Positions 45,872 to 55,359 of a DNA stretch of 57,837 bases are shown here, in pieces. Positions within the stretch are counted from its first letter, which is position 1. Each line of letters starts with the position of its first letter. A model generated the notes under the pieces. The model was not told the origin of the DNA. It did not search any database and was given only the letters and a program-made list of their open reading frames with translations. This stretch comes from an uncultured Porphyromonadaceae bacterium (GTDB lineage: Bacteria; Bacteroidota; Bacteroidia; Bacteroidales; Muribaculaceae): contig CAMWRW010000007.1 of assembly GCA_947176755.1 (NCBI GenBank), positions 1 through 57,837 of the forward strand, read 5' to 3'. Both the position numbers and the translations under genes were made by a program.

Positions 45872-46798
45872 CTATTCCCTGATGAGAGCCACGGCGGAAA
45901 GATATTTCGGCATCGAACCGGCTTTCATTATTGCTTTCCAAGGCTTGCGTCCGATTTCCTGTTCCGCATATTCCCAGAAAGGTTTTATTTTGGAGAGCAG
46001 CTGGGATTCGCCACAGAGGGAAGCACGGTAATGTTCGAAGAGTCGGCGGTGGAAGTCGAGCATGACGTCGATTCTCTTTTCGCGAGGCCATTCTTCGCCG
46101 GCGACAAATTCAGCAAACAGGGAGGGACGGGCCAGCATACCGCGTCCGGCCATCACGCCGTCAATTCCGGGGAATTCGGAGGCAACTCGCGCGATGTCGT
46201 CGGGAGTGTGCAATTCTCCGTTATAGACCACGGGCCAGGGGGCTTCGTCAAGGAGATTGCGGAAGGCGTCGAGGTTAAGGTCGCCGGAATATTGCTGGCG
46301 TCCTGTGCGGGGATGCATGGCCACAAATCTCAAGGGAATGTCGCGCAAGGCGTCGATAGCCCCGCGCCATTCATCGGGCTTTTCCATTCCGAGACGCATC
46401 TTCAAGGAAAAGGATAATTCGGGATGCCGAGCAAGGATAGCGGCGATGTTGCCGAGTTCTTGAGTGTTCGAGAGGAAACCGCAACCTCTCCCCTTTCCCA
46501 TCTGGAGAGGAAAGGGGCAACCCATATTAAGATTTATTCTTGAGGCTCCTTCGGCGGCGAGTCGCGAGAGGAGAATCGAGAGTTCGGCGCCATCCCGGAA
46601 AATCACCTGGGGCTCGAGATTGAGGCCTTCGTTGAGAGGTCCGGAGAAATCGCGAAGGTCGCGCTGACGGAGGTCGCCGTGCTCGGCGCGAATGAAAGGA
46701 GTGTAATAGAGGGCGTCGCCGCCATACACTTCATGATGAAAATGCCGCCAGGCGGCGTCGGTGTGTCCCTGGACAGGGGCAATGTGAAGGGAATTCAT
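45872..46798 (-). CDS. dus: tRNA-dihydrouridine synthase family protein
   Basis: A 308-residue flavoenzyme that reduces uridine in tRNA. The start at 46798 is chosen because MNSLHIAPVQGHTD is the expected beginning and overlaps the previous stop by one base; an in-frame ATG 69 bases upstream lies in the DMT gene. Motifs: INLNMGCPFPLQMGKGRGCGF (catalytic Cys in the GC pair), LKMRLGM, MHPRTGRQQYSG and VVYNGELH. It resembles the DusC/Dus3-like bacterial branch. Subfamily and target position are not fixed. Confidence 0.88.
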   Translation of the reverse strand: MNSLHIAPVQGHTDAAWRHFHHEVYGGDALYYTPFIRAEHGDLRQRDLRDFSGPLNEGLNLEPQVIFRDGAELSILLSRLAAEGASRINLNMGCPFPLQMGKGRGCGFLSNTQELGNIAAILARHPELSFSLKMRLGMEKPDEWRGAIDALRDIPLRFVAMHPRTGRQQYSGDLNLDAFRNLLDEAPWPVVYNGELHTPDDIARVASEFPGIDGVMAGRGMLARPSLFAEFVAGEEWPREKRIDVMLDFHRRLFEHYRASLCGESQLLSKIKPFWEYAEQEIGRKPWKAIMKAGSMPKYLSAVALIRE

Positions 46799-47175
46799 TA
46801 TTTCGAGGGAATGAAGGTGAAGAAAACGGCCGCCACAAGGCAAAGGAAGGCCGCCAGATGATTCCAATGGAGCTTTTCGCCCTGGAACATCAGAATGGCG
46901 ATGACTGTAAAGACCGTGAGAGTGATGACCTCCTGAATGACTTTCAGCTGAAAGAGCGTGAACGGGCCTCCGCTTTCACGAAATCCAATTCTGTTGGCGG
47001 GAATCATGAAGATATATTCAATCAAGGCGATTCCCCATGAGAAGAGAATCACGGCATACAATGGCCAATTTTTAGAGATTCCGGTCGACTCAAGTTTAAG
47101 ATGCCCGTACCAGGCGAATGTCATGAATACATTCGAAATCACGAGGAGCAGGACCGTAATAATAGCCGCTTTCAT
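46798..47175 (-). CDS. DMT-type membrane protein (DUF486)
   Basis: A 125-residue protein with four hydrophobic helices, matching the DUF486 family: NVFMTFAWYGHLK near the start, EYIFMIPANRIGF in the middle and a last helix ending in FFTFIPSK. It resembles half of a drug/metabolite transporter and probably works as a dimer. The substrate is unknown. It is the first gene of a transcript with dus, with a -7 candidate at 47258-47251. Confidence 0.85.
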   Translation of the reverse strand: MKAAIITVLLLVISNVFMTFAWYGHLKLESTGISKNWPLYAVILFSWGIALIEYIFMIPANRIGFRESGGPFTLFQLKVIQEVITLTVFTVIAILMFQGEKLHWNHLAAFLCLVAAVFFTFIPSK

Positions 47176-47206
47176 TTGGATAAATGAGAAAAATAATCTT
47201 TATTTG
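47175..47206 (+). promoter_or_regulatory. Promoter candidate of the flavo-diiron gene
   Basis: TTTG at 47175-47178 and TTTATTTG at 47199-47206 (one mismatch to TAnnTTTG) are spaced 20 bases apart. The leader would be about 95 bases. Confidence 0.45.
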
Positions 47207-47250
47207 CGCAAAATTTCCGGGTCGGGAAACCGAGCCGGGCTTTTATCTGC

Positions 47251-47258
47251 AAAATTAA
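47251..47258 (-). promoter_or_regulatory. Candidate -7 box for the DUF486-dus transcript
   Basis: TAATTTTG on the minus strand fits the -7 consensus, about 75 bases before the start at 47175. No -33 TTG is seen at the usual distance. Confidence 0.35.
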
Positions 47259-47306
47259 TAAAAATCCACTGTTCCGCCACTCGCGGGCGGAAAGAAACAA
47301 CATATT

Positions 47307-48503
47307 ATGAATATACGCACAATTATACCCGGCATCCATTATACGGGTGTCAACGATCGCGTCACGCGGGCATTCGAGGGACTCTGGCCCCTCCCCTACG
47401 GCGTGAGCTATAATTCCTATCTTGTCGAGGGGACTTCCGCGGTGGCGCTAATCGACACGGTTTCAATCGCGGAGTTCAGGGAATTCCATAACAATCTGAG
47501 CCAGGTTCTGGGCGACCGCACGCCGAACTACCTTGTTGTGAACCACATGGAACCGGACCATTCGGGTTCGATTCCTGAGGTTGTGAAAACGTTCCCCGGA
47601 ATCCGGATTGTCGGCAACGCCCAGACGATTGGAATGATCAAGGGGTTCTACAAACTGGAAGATGATTCGCTCTTTCTTGAAGTGAAGGATGGCGACGAAC
47701 TTGATCTCGGGGGGATGACACTTCGCTTCCTGCTCACGCCGATGGTCCACTGGCCTGAGACGATGATGACATACGTGGCTGAACGCGGCGTTCTTTTCTC
47801 GGGAGATGCGTTCGGCACCTTCGGCGCCCTCAACGGAGGCGTTATAGATTCGGAGATGGAGACGGAGGTTTATGTGGAGGAGATGTATCGCTATTATTCG
47901 AATATTGTCGGAAAGTATGGCAAGTTCGTCCAGAAAGCACTTGCGAAAACGTCGGATCTCAAGATTGACTATATCTGTTCGACTCACGGACCGGTCTGGC
48001 ACGAGCGCGTGGCCGAGGTTGTCGGAATCACCGACCGGCTCAGCCGCTATGAACCGGAACGGGGTGTGACGATTATCTACGGTTCGATGTATGGCAACAC
48101 GGCGGAGCTGGCCGAAGAGATCGCAGCTTCCTTGTCGGAGGCGGGCGTGAAGAGAATCAAGGTCCATAATGCCTCGACCGCGTCGTTGAGCGAAATGATC
48201 AGCGATGCGTTCCGCTACGAGGGACTGATTGTCGGATCGGCAACATACTCGATGACGATATTCCCTCCTGTGGAAGCTCTGATGCGGGCGCTGGAGGTGC
48301 GCGAACTTCAGAACAGGGTTTTCGGCACGTTCGGAAGTTTCACTTGGGCAAAGGGAGCGGTCGTGACGGCTCTCGACGGATATGCGCAGAGGATGAAGAT
48401 GCCTGTGCTCGCATCGATGATTATGAAACAGAGCGCCGATTCCGATTCGTTAGCCGAGGCTCGCGCGCTGGGAAAACGAATCGCCGAGTTGCTTACAAAA
48501 TAA
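47307..48503 (+). CDS. FprA-family A-type flavoprotein (flavo-diiron protein)
   Basis: A 398-residue protein that reduces oxygen to water or nitric oxide to nitrous oxide. The metallo-beta-lactamase domain has the diiron ligands in NHMEPDHSGS near residue 80, plus HWPETM, FSGDAFG and STHGPVWH. The flavodoxin domain begins near residue 250 with YGSMYGNTAELAEEIA (FMN phosphate loop). No rubredoxin domain is fused. It probably protects the anaerobe from oxygen or nitric oxide. It is monocistronic, ending at a strong terminator. Confidence 0.94.
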   Translation: MNIRTIIPGIHYTGVNDRVTRAFEGLWPLPYGVSYNSYLVEGTSAVALIDTVSIAEFREFHNNLSQVLGDRTPNYLVVNHMEPDHSGSIPEVVKTFPGIRIVGNAQTIGMIKGFYKLEDDSLFLEVKDGDELDLGGMTLRFLLTPMVHWPETMMTYVAERGVLFSGDAFGTFGALNGGVIDSEMETEVYVEEMYRYYSNIVGKYGKFVQKALAKTSDLKIDYICSTHGPVWHERVAEVVGITDRLSRYEPERGVTIIYGSMYGNTAELAEEIAASLSEAGVKRIKVHNASTASLSEMISDAFRYEGLIVGSATYSMTIFPPVEALMRALEVRELQNRVFGTFGSFTWAKGAVVTALDGYAQRMKMPVLASMIMKQSADSDSLAEARALGKRIAELLTK

Positions 48504-48537
48504 TCTCTTTCCCGTTCTTGTTGAACACGGAATGAGT

Positions 48538-48585
48538 CAATAAAAAATCTCCGGATGCCATCAGGCATCCGGAGATTTTTTATTG
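48538..48585. terminator. Bidirectional terminator after the flavo-diiron gene
   Basis: A perfect 22-bp stem (48538-48559 with 48564-48585) with an ATCA loop and A/T-rich flanks lies between convergent genes. Confidence 0.9.
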
Positions 48586-48596
48586 ATGAGGTCTGT

Positions 48597-51020
48597 TTAT
48601 TTCACGAAAACTTTCTCTGTGGTGTTTTCCGACTTGCGGACATAGACACCGGGAAGAAGTTTGCCGGAAACGGCACGTCCGTTGAGATCGTAGTAACGGA
48701 CGGTTCCTTCGGCGGGAGCGACAATCTCCTCGACACCGACCGGAGTTGAAATTCCTACGGAACGAACGGGAGAAGAATAGCCATAGTTAGCAACATAGAA
48801 GTGGAGGTCGCCCTTCGTTCCCTGAGGAATCTCGATACCATCCTCATACTTCGAGAAGCCTTCGATGAGGTTTTCATCTTCATCTTCGGCAGCCTCCGCA
48901 CGGAAGGGCTTCGCCTTGGGAGCCTGCTGAGAACCGGTGTCGACCTTATAATAAAGGTTCATCAGTTCGGGGACATCCATTGTGATCGTGACATCCTCTT
49001 TAGAAACGTCAATCACACCGATAGGATATTCTTTTGGCTGACCATTGACATAGACGGGCACATGATAGAACACATTGAGACGAAGAATGGCGAGACCATC
49101 GCGATATGTTTCGTTCATGTTGGAAACGGCTTCGAGAGTGTAATATCCGGGTTCGGTCACAAACACTTCAAGACTGCCATCCTCGAGTTCTTTGATAGTA
49201 TATTTCTCTTCGTAATCGGGATCGGCTTTTTCCGCTTCAGTCGGATCAAGCGCAGGAATGCGATAGGTGACATCAAGATTATGAGGATTCTTCACTCCGT
49301 TAATCTTGTCCGGCTCATTCATATATATGCTGTAGACAACATTTTCGAAGGAAAGGTCGGCGGATTCGTATGATGAATTTTCCGATTCATAGAGCACATA
49401 AATTTTGTCAAGACGGACGTTTCCGGTTGCGGACGAAGGGAAATCAAATCTCACTTCATGAACCTTCTCGTCGTCTTTGGTGATCCAGGTGGACTTCAGC
49501 TTATCCCAACCCTCTTCAGAGAGATCGGAATCGGAAGTGGTTTCTCCTTCGGGCGTATAAGTGGTGCCGTTTGCAACCGTACCGGTCAAACCAATTTTTG
49601 AAATCTTATATCCTTCAGCAACGGAGACTACAAATCGAGCTCCTCTGTTCATACGAAGCTGATATGTGTCGCCACTCCTCCACGATCTATAACTATTATC
49701 AGCGGGCTCCTCATCTGTGGGAGACGGGAAGGTGATTGTGACATTCTGGTTGCCAGGGATTTTAATTTCATGGACTGAGGTTTCATACGTTGAACTATTA
49801 TTGGTTGACGTCATTCCATAAGGATTCTCAGTGGTGAAATCAAAAACGGCGGCATCAGCAAAAGCGCCATCTATCGCCTCCGAGGGATCCATGATGATTA
49901 TTGTGTAGGATGCTGTGGCGGAGGCATAAATGTCGGTCTCTTCCATGGTTGCTGTGATCACAACCTCACCCTTCGCATGAACATCGCCTTCATCCGTGAT
50001 GTCTCCGTTTTCCTCATCTTTCACTGCGGGAAGAATCTGGCCGGTTTCTTCGTTGATGGATACTATTGATGGGTCGGAGGAGGAATATGTGATCCGGCCG
50101 CGCAAATCGGTATCCTCGGGGAGAAGCACCTGAACGGGTTCCCAAACGACTCCGACACCGAGTTTGCCATAGACAATCTGGTCGCGGAATTTCAGTACAG
50201 GCTTGATTTTATTGACCGAAATCGTGAATGAACCTTCGCCGGCATTGAACTTGTCGGCAACGGCCTCTGTGGTGAAAGATATGGTTGCCGTGCCATAACC
50301 TACAGCCTTGAACGTTTTCGAATCTGCATCAACCTCCACGACGGATGTATCGCTCGATGTGAAGGTATAGCTGAGCTCAGTCGGCAGAATTTTGGGGAAG
50401 GCAAGAGTCTCACCTTTGAGCAGATCATATTTCTCATTGAAACCGCTATAGGAAGGATCAAGCACTTTGCTTACCTCTTTATAAAACAAAGGCATGCAAT
50501 AGCTTGAGTTCGATGTGTATCCTCTGAAATATGTTCCACTATTAAACTGGAGGTAACGGGTTCCGGACGCTATTTTCACAGTGTGATCACTCTCATCTAC
50601 TGTGACCGTGAGCTGATACTGTGAATCGGATTCGGAAAGACTTCCACTGGTTACGATACCATTCTTTGTAGGAAGGCCCCAATATACATTCTGAGAATGT
50701 TCAAATAGAACTTTGGAAGTTCCATTATCCACGATGGAGAAAATGCCGAGGCCTTTATCTTCGGCATCCACTGTGATTTCCTGAGGCACTTCGTTGGCAT
50801 TGCTTATAATGCTTACACCGGAACCGGAGGTTGAATTTGTGGCTGCAAATACATTTGACACCTTACTTACATTGAAGGTCTTTGATGCCACCAGAATGAA
50901 CTGATTGTCCGGATTGAGAATCTCCGATTCGTCAGTACAAAGCTGATAAGTCTTTGTCTCCGCATTCGTCTGCGCTGCTAAGGGCAACAGACAAAGCAGG
51001 GGAAGTAGAATTTTTTTCAT
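48597..51020 (-). CDS. Large secreted protein with Ig-like (BIG2-type) domains and T9SS-like tail
   Basis: An 807-residue exported protein with a signal peptide (KKILLPLLCLLPLAAQTNA). Two BIG2-like segments stand out, around TSSDTSVVEVDADSKTFKAVG (about residue 225) and YSSSDPSIVSINEETGQI (about 305). A beta-rich middle follows, and the last 45 residues (VRYYDLNGRAVSGKLLPGVYVRK..KVFVK) match the type IX secretion C-terminal sorting domain pattern of Bacteroidetes. It is likely displayed on the cell surface or released. No enzymatic motif is recognised; adhesion or structural roles are possible. Confidence 0.8.
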   Translation of the reverse strand: MKKILLPLLCLLPLAAQTNAETKTYQLCTDESEILNPDNQFILVASKTFNVSKVSNVFAATNSTSGSGVSIISNANEVPQEITVDAEDKGLGIFSIVDNGTSKVLFEHSQNVYWGLPTKNGIVTSGSLSESDSQYQLTVTVDESDHTVKIASGTRYLQFNSGTYFRGYTSNSSYCMPLFYKEVSKVLDPSYSGFNEKYDLLKGETLAFPKILPTELSYTFTSSDTSVVEVDADSKTFKAVGYGTATISFTTEAVADKFNAGEGSFTISVNKIKPVLKFRDQIVYGKLGVGVVWEPVQVLLPEDTDLRGRITYSSSDPSIVSINEETGQILPAVKDEENGDITDEGDVHAKGEVVITATMEETDIYASATASYTIIIMDPSEAIDGAFADAAVFDFTTENPYGMTSTNNSSTYETSVHEIKIPGNQNVTITFPSPTDEEPADNSYRSWRSGDTYQLRMNRGARFVVSVAEGYKISKIGLTGTVANGTTYTPEGETTSDSDLSEEGWDKLKSTWITKDDEKVHEVRFDFPSSATGNVRLDKIYVLYESENSSYESADLSFENVVYSIYMNEPDKINGVKNPHNLDVTYRIPALDPTEAEKADPDYEEKYTIKELEDGSLEVFVTEPGYYTLEAVSNMNETYRDGLAILRLNVFYHVPVYVNGQPKEYPIGVIDVSKEDVTITMDVPELMNLYYKVDTGSQQAPKAKPFRAEAAEDEDENLIEGFSKYEDGIEIPQGTKGDLHFYVANYGYSSPVRSVGISTPVGVEEIVAPAEGTVRYYDLNGRAVSGKLLPGVYVRKSENTTEKVFVK

Positions 51021-51088
51021 GCTTTATTTGTTTTGGTTAGTTTTATCGCTTTAAATCCGGCTGGCCGGATGACGTTTCATGCTTTTGG

Positions 51089-51096
51089 CAAAGATA
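51089..51096 (-). promoter_or_regulatory. Candidate -7 box for the secreted Ig-like protein
   Basis: TATCTTTG on the minus strand fits TAnnTTTG and gives a leader of about 65 bases. The leader contains the short palindrome CCGGCTGGCCGG near 51057-51068. No -33 TTG is evident. Confidence 0.35.
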
Positions 51097-51199
51097 GTCG
51101 TTTTTCCCCTATCTATAATCATCAGGCCCGCTTTTTATTCAATATTTAACATTAATTGGAAACCCCTGCCCGGAATTCTATCGTAGGAGGGGGAAGGGG

Positions 51200-51931
51200 T
51201 CAGAAATCGTAACCGACAGTAAAGGTCCAAGCTTTTGCATGGCCGCCATAGGATTGGCTGATTCCGGCACCCATCTGACGTTCTTTCCAGGCGTTTGTGA
51301 GACCGGCGAGATAATGGATTCCCAGATACCAATGGCGATCGAAAAGAAGGCCTGTCCCGAATTTGAGACCAAAGTCGGCTCCGGAGGCGCGGCTCGGGAG
51401 GATGGCGGGGGCCTGGGAGGGGGCGGCGGAGAATTCCTCACGAGGCTTTACTTTTGAGGAGAAGAGGATCTGGAGGTAGGGACCGGCCTCAACTTGCCAC
51501 CGGATTGCGTTGGAAAGGTTGAAGCTGAACTGCGCCATGACCGGAATCGTGAGGTTGTAGGAGTCGCGCTTGGCAGCCACGGCATATTCATAAGTGGTGC
51601 CGGATTCGGAAGTGAGGTCGCCCATGATTACGTTGCGTCCGTAGCGGGCTTCGAAGAAGACTCCGGGTTGGATGGCGAGATAGTCGCGGATGTTGATGCC
51701 GACGGTGGCTCCGAAGTCAAATCCGGTTCCCCAGCTTTCATGATGGTAGAGACCCGGAAGGGAGGAGGATGTGATCGTGCGGTTGGAGGTGTTGAAGCCT
51801 GCGCGGACGCCGATCGTGAATAGTCGGTCGGGATGTTCGGTGGAGAAAAATTCCTGAGCGGATACTGCGGAAATTCCGGCTAAACCCAGGCAAAGGGTCG
51901 TCATGCAACGGACGTGAGATTTAATCTTCAT
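51200..51931 (-). CDS. PorT-family outer membrane beta-barrel protein
   Basis: A 243-residue protein with a signal peptide ending near SAVSAQE. The remainder alternates hydrophobic and polar residues in barrel-like strands: FTIGVRAGFNTS, FDFGATVGINIRDYLAIQPGVFFEARYG, LTIPVMAQFSF, ADFGLKFGTGLLF and a final strand ending in aromatic F (WTFTVGYDF), as required for outer-membrane insertion. Similar PorT-type barrels are abundant in Bacteroidetes. The specific role is unknown. Confidence 0.82.
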   Translation of the reverse strand: MKIKSHVRCMTTLCLGLAGISAVSAQEFFSTEHPDRLFTIGVRAGFNTSNRTITSSSLPGLYHHESWGTGFDFGATVGINIRDYLAIQPGVFFEARYGRNVIMGDLTSESGTTYEYAVAAKRDSYNLTIPVMAQFSFNLSNAIRWQVEAGPYLQILFSSKVKPREEFSAAPSQAPAILPSRASGADFGLKFGTGLLFDRHWYLGIHYLAGLTNAWKERQMGAGISQSYGGHAKAWTFTVGYDF

Positions 51932-51962
51932 ATCGGATGAATTGAAATTGCGGTATATGATG

Positions 51963-51990
51963 CAAAATTAGCATTAATTTTGTAATTTTG
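51963..51990. promoter_or_regulatory. Cluster of three -7 boxes between divergent genes
   Basis: TAATTTTG occurs on the minus strand at 51970-51963 and twice on the plus strand at 51975-51982 and 51983-51990. The first would serve the OM barrel gene, the other two the YitT gene. No matching -33 TTG was found at 19-21 bases for any of them. Confidence 0.4.
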
Positions 51991-52078
51991 CAGCGCCTTT
52001 GAGCAATAGGCCCGGAGAAATCCGGATCAAGGGCAATAATCATTTATCCTAACTATCTGAAACATATCAAGGAAAAGA

Positions 52079-53074
52079 ATGAGCGCAGCAAGGAAATACA
52101 ATGTCAACGGTCTGCTGGTCAATGCGAAAGACTATGCTATGATTGTTGTTGGCCTGATGCTTTACGCAATCGGTTTTACGTCGTGCATCCTTCCCCATCA
52201 GGTTGTGATGGGAGGACTGTCGGGTGTCGGCACGCTGGTCTATTTCGGCACGGGGGGAGCAATCTCGGTTGCAGTCACGTCCTACGCGTGCAACCTGATA
52301 CTTTTGGCGATGGCCTACCGGCTGGTCGGCCGAAAGTTTGTTCTCCGCACGATTTTCGGAGCGACCGTGATCGCCCTTGGCATCGGTGTGTTCGAGAATT
52401 ATTTCATGGGTCTGGGCCATCCGATTATTCCGGACCGTGTTGTCAGCGTGGTCCTTGGAGCCGTATTGTGCGGTCTGGGCGTCGGCACATGCTTTATCCA
52501 TAACGGCTCGTCGGGAGGCACGGATATCGTGGCGGCGATGGTGTCGAAGGTGAGCAATGTGAGCATCGGACGAACGATGATTTATGTCGATCTGTTGATT
52601 GTGAGCTGTTCGATTTTCCTCCCATTCGACGGTACGATTGAGGAGCGAATCGAGGCACGCGTACCGACGATTGTCTATGGTATCATGGTGACGTTTATTG
52701 TTTCGTTCGTGACCGACCAGATTATCAATACTAACCGCCAGGCCACCCAGTTCCTGATATTTTCGCCGAAGTGGCGCGAGATAGCCGACAAGGTGATGAG
52801 CGAGGCACATCGCGGGGTGACGGTCGTGGATGCCCACGGATGGTATTCGAAGGCCGACGTTAAGATGCTGATGGTGTTCTGCCGCAAAATTGAGTCGGTG
52901 ACGATTTTCCGAATCGTTAAGAGCATCGATGAGGATGCTTTTGTGACCCAGGGGGCTGTGAACGGTGTCTACGGCAAGGGTTTCGACAAGGTTAAGATCC
53001 GCATGCGCAAGCGCAAGAAAGTGGATGGTCCTGTGGCGCAGGCTGCTGCGGAGGCGCTCGATAAGAAGGCGTGA
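52079..53074 (+). CDS. YitT-family membrane protein (DUF161/DUF2179)
   Basis: A 331-residue protein with about six hydrophobic segments (about residues 20-200) of the YitT type: AIGFTSCILPHQVVMGGLSG and NGSSGGTDIVAAMVSKVSN are the two internal-repeat signatures. A C-terminal DUF2179 domain (GVTVVDAHGWYSKADVKMLMVFCRK, IVKSIDEDAFV) follows. The transported substrate is unknown. The C-terminus is basic (RMRKRKKVDG). Confidence 0.88.
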   Translation: MSAARKYNVNGLLVNAKDYAMIVVGLMLYAIGFTSCILPHQVVMGGLSGVGTLVYFGTGGAISVAVTSYACNLILLAMAYRLVGRKFVLRTIFGATVIALGIGVFENYFMGLGHPIIPDRVVSVVLGAVLCGLGVGTCFIHNGSSGGTDIVAAMVSKVSNVSIGRTMIYVDLLIVSCSIFLPFDGTIEERIEARVPTIVYGIMVTFIVSFVTDQIINTNRQATQFLIFSPKWREIADKVMSEAHRGVTVVDAHGWYSKADVKMLMVFCRKIESVTIFRIVKSIDEDAFVTQGAVNGVYGKGFDKVKIRMRKRKKVDGPVAQAAAEALDKKA

Positions 53075-53103
53075 GCCCCGGGGGATAGTGTATTTCTCAG
53101 GGG

Positions 53104-54015
53104 TTATTTCCCTCGATAAAGATTTATGACGGAGTCGGCAAGGTTCGGCTCCGTTATTTCTTTATATATTATGGAGGGATCGCGTCGGAACCAGGTGATC
53201 TGCTTTTTGGCATAGACGCGGGTGTTTTTCTTTATTCGTTCGATTGCTTCGGCGGGTTTGAGGAGTCCGTCGAACATGGCGAACATTTCTTTGAGACCGA
53301 CCGTGTTGAGGGAATTAAGATGCCGAAGGGGATAGACGCGGCGTGCTTCTTCTTCAAGACCGAGGGCCAGCATTTGATCGACGCGCGCATTGATTCTCGA
53401 GAAGAGGAGCTCGCGAGGGGCTGAGAGGGATATCTTTAGAATCCGGAAGGGACGGGAGGCGACATGGCCGGTGCAGAGGGAAGAATATGGCGCATTGGCC
53501 GTCCGGGAGATTTCTACGGCGTGGAAGACTCGTTTGAGGTTGTGGAGATCAACGCGAGCATAATAGGCTGGATCGGTGCGGAGGAGTTCGGTGCGGAGCC
53601 AGTCGTCGCCTTTTTCGGTCCATTCTTGAGTTAGGGTCTGTCGGATTGTTTCGGGAACGGTCGGGAGGGGGTCGATGCCGTTACAGAAGGCGTCGACATA
53701 CATCATTGAGCCTCCGCAAAGGACAGCCACTCCCCTTTCGCGGAGGAGCCGCGAGGCGATGGCCAGGGCGTCGGTCTCGAAGAGGGAGGCACTGTAATAG
53801 GCGTCAAGGGGGAGCATGTCGACGAGATGATGGGGCACGGTGGCACGTTCTTCAGGCGTGGGCATGGCCGTGACGATGGGTATGCCCTGATAGATTTGCC
53901 GGGAATCGGCCGAAATTATCTCTGTCGAAAGGCGGGAGGCAATGTCGACGGCGAGGGCCGACTTCCCGGAGGCAGTCGGCCCTGTTATGACGATTACTGT
54001 CGGAACAGGCTTCAT
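53104..54015 (-). CDS. miaA: tRNA dimethylallyltransferase MiaA
   Basis: A 303-residue enzyme that adds a dimethylallyl group to A37 of tRNAs. P-loop [11 protein letters not shown] is at residues 11-21, with [32 protein letters not shown] and the C-terminal [13 protein letters not shown]. Length is standard. Its start overlaps the pepT stop by 3-4 bases, so the two are coupled. Confidence 0.96.
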   Translation of the reverse strand: MKPVPTVIVITGPTASGKSALAVDIASRLSTEIISADSRQIYQGIPIVTAMPTPEERATVPHHLVDMLPLDAYYSASLFETDALAIASRLLRERGVAVLCGGSMMYVDAFCNGIDPLPTVPETIRQTLTQEWTEKGDDWLRTELLRTDPAYYARVDLHNLKRVFHAVEISRTANAPYSSLCTGHVASRPFRILKISLSAPRELLFSRINARVDQMLALGLEEEARRVYPLRHLNSLNTVGLKEMFAMFDGLLKPAEAIERIKKNTRVYAKKQITWFRRDPSIIYKEITEPNLADSVINLYRGK

Positions 54016-55235
54016 GCCTTTTCCTCTACTATGCGACAGATGTTGACAATAACTTCAACGGCTTTCTCCATGGACTGGATGGAGACGTATTCGTAGCGAC
54101 CGTGGAAGTTCTCCCCTCCGGCAAAGATGTTGGGGCAAGGAAGACCTTTGAAGGAGAGCTGGGCACCGTCCGTGCCGCCACGGATGGGCTGGACTTTGGG
54201 GGTGATTCCGGCCATGCGCATTGCTTCTTCGGCATATTCGATGATGTACATCTGGGGCTCCACTTTCTCGCGCATGTTGTAATACTGGTCTTTGATTTCG
54301 ACGGAACATGAGCCTGGGAATTCCATGTTGGTCTTGCGACAAAGGTGCTCGATCTCTTTTTTGCGGGATTCGAAGCGGTCGCGGTCATGGTCGCGGATGA
54401 TGTATGTGAGAACGGTCTCTTCAACAGATCCTTCGATTCCGACGAGATGATAGAATCCTTCGTAGCCCTCGGTGTGTTCGGGGGTCTCCCATCGGGGAAG
54501 CATAGCGATGAAGCTGGCGGCGACACGGATGGAGTTGATCATCTTGTGCTTGGCATATCCGGGATGGACGTTGCGGCCTTTGATCGTGACGCGGGCGGAA
54601 GCGGCGTTGAAGTTTTCGTATTCGAGTTCTCCGAGGGCTCCGCCATCCATCGTGTAGGCAAACGCGCAACCGAATTTCTCAACGTTGTATTTGTGGGCGC
54701 CGAGACCGATTTCTTCATCGGGGTTGAAGCCGATTCGGATTTTGCCGTGTTTGATTTCGGGATGGGCCTGAAGATAGGCAACGGCGGAGATGATTTCGGC
54801 GATGCCGGCTTTGTCGTCGGCGCCGAGAAGGGTTGTTCCGTCGGTGACGATGAGGTCCTGGCCGATGTAGTTGTTTAATTCGGGGAAGGCTTCGGGATCA
54901 AGCACGATGTCCTGCTCTTCGTTGAGCACGATCGGACCTCCGGGATAGCCTTTGACTATGCGGGGATTGACGTGACGTCCGGTCATGTCGGGGGATGTGT
55001 CCATGTGGGCGATGAAGCCGATAACGGGCACATCTTTGTCGGTGTTGGCGGGAAGCGTGGCCATGAGATAGCCGTTGTCGTCAAGGTCTACGTCTTCGAG
55101 GCCCATGCCGAGAAGAACGGCCTTGAGATGTTTGGCAAATACCATCTGGCCCGGGGAGGAGGGGGTAAGGTTGGTTTCCTCGTCGCTCTGCGTGTCGAAT
55201 TTGACGAATTCGAGGAAATGGTCGGTTACGGTCAT
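54012..55235 (-). CDS. pepT: Peptidase T (tripeptide aminopeptidase)
   Basis: A 407-residue M20B metallopeptidase removing N-terminal residues from tripeptides in the cytosol. The start at 55235 ([20 protein letters not shown]) matches the family; an in-frame ATG 150 bases upstream passes through promoter-like DNA and is rejected. Zinc ligands and catalytic residues lie in [30 protein letters not shown] and MDGG. It opens the operon with miaA. Confidence 0.96.
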   Translation of the reverse strand: MTVTDHFLEFVKFDTQSDEETNLTPSSPGQMVFAKHLKAVLLGMGLEDVDLDDNGYLMATLPANTDKDVPVIGFIAHMDTSPDMTGRHVNPRIVKGYPGGPIVLNEEQDIVLDPEAFPELNNYIGQDLIVTDGTTLLGADDKAGIAEIISAVAYLQAHPEIKHGKIRIGFNPDEEIGLGAHKYNVEKFGCAFAYTMDGGALGELEYENFNAASARVTIKGRNVHPGYAKHKMINSIRVAASFIAMLPRWETPEHTEGYEGFYHLVGIEGSVEETVLTYIIRDHDRDRFESRKKEIEHLCRKTNMEFPGSCSVEIKDQYYNMREKVEPQMYIIEYAEEAMRMAGITPKVQPIRGGTDGAQLSFKGLPCPNIFAGGENFHGRYEYVSIQSMEKAVEVIVNICRIVEEKA

Positions 55236-55280
55236 TTTATGTGAGTTTTTACGTTCCGGTATCTTTGTTATATTATTTCG

Positions 55281-55288
55281 CAAATTTA
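55281..55288 (-). promoter_or_regulatory. Candidate -7 box of pepT-miaA
   Basis: TAAATTTG on the minus strand, 45 bases before the pepT ATG, fits the consensus. No TTG is seen at the -33 distance. Confidence 0.4.
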
Positions 55289-55331
55289 CGACATTTTCTG
55301 AAGAGTGCCTAATTATTTCGTGAAGTTTGCG

Positions 55332-55339
55332 TAATTTTG
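55332..55339 (+). promoter_or_regulatory. Candidate -7 box of the exported nuclease gene
   Basis: TAATTTTG on the plus strand, ending 20 bases before the ATG at 55360, fits the consensus; a -33 element is not obvious. Confidence 0.4.
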
Positions 55340-55359
55340 TAGAAAGATTTTTTATAATA

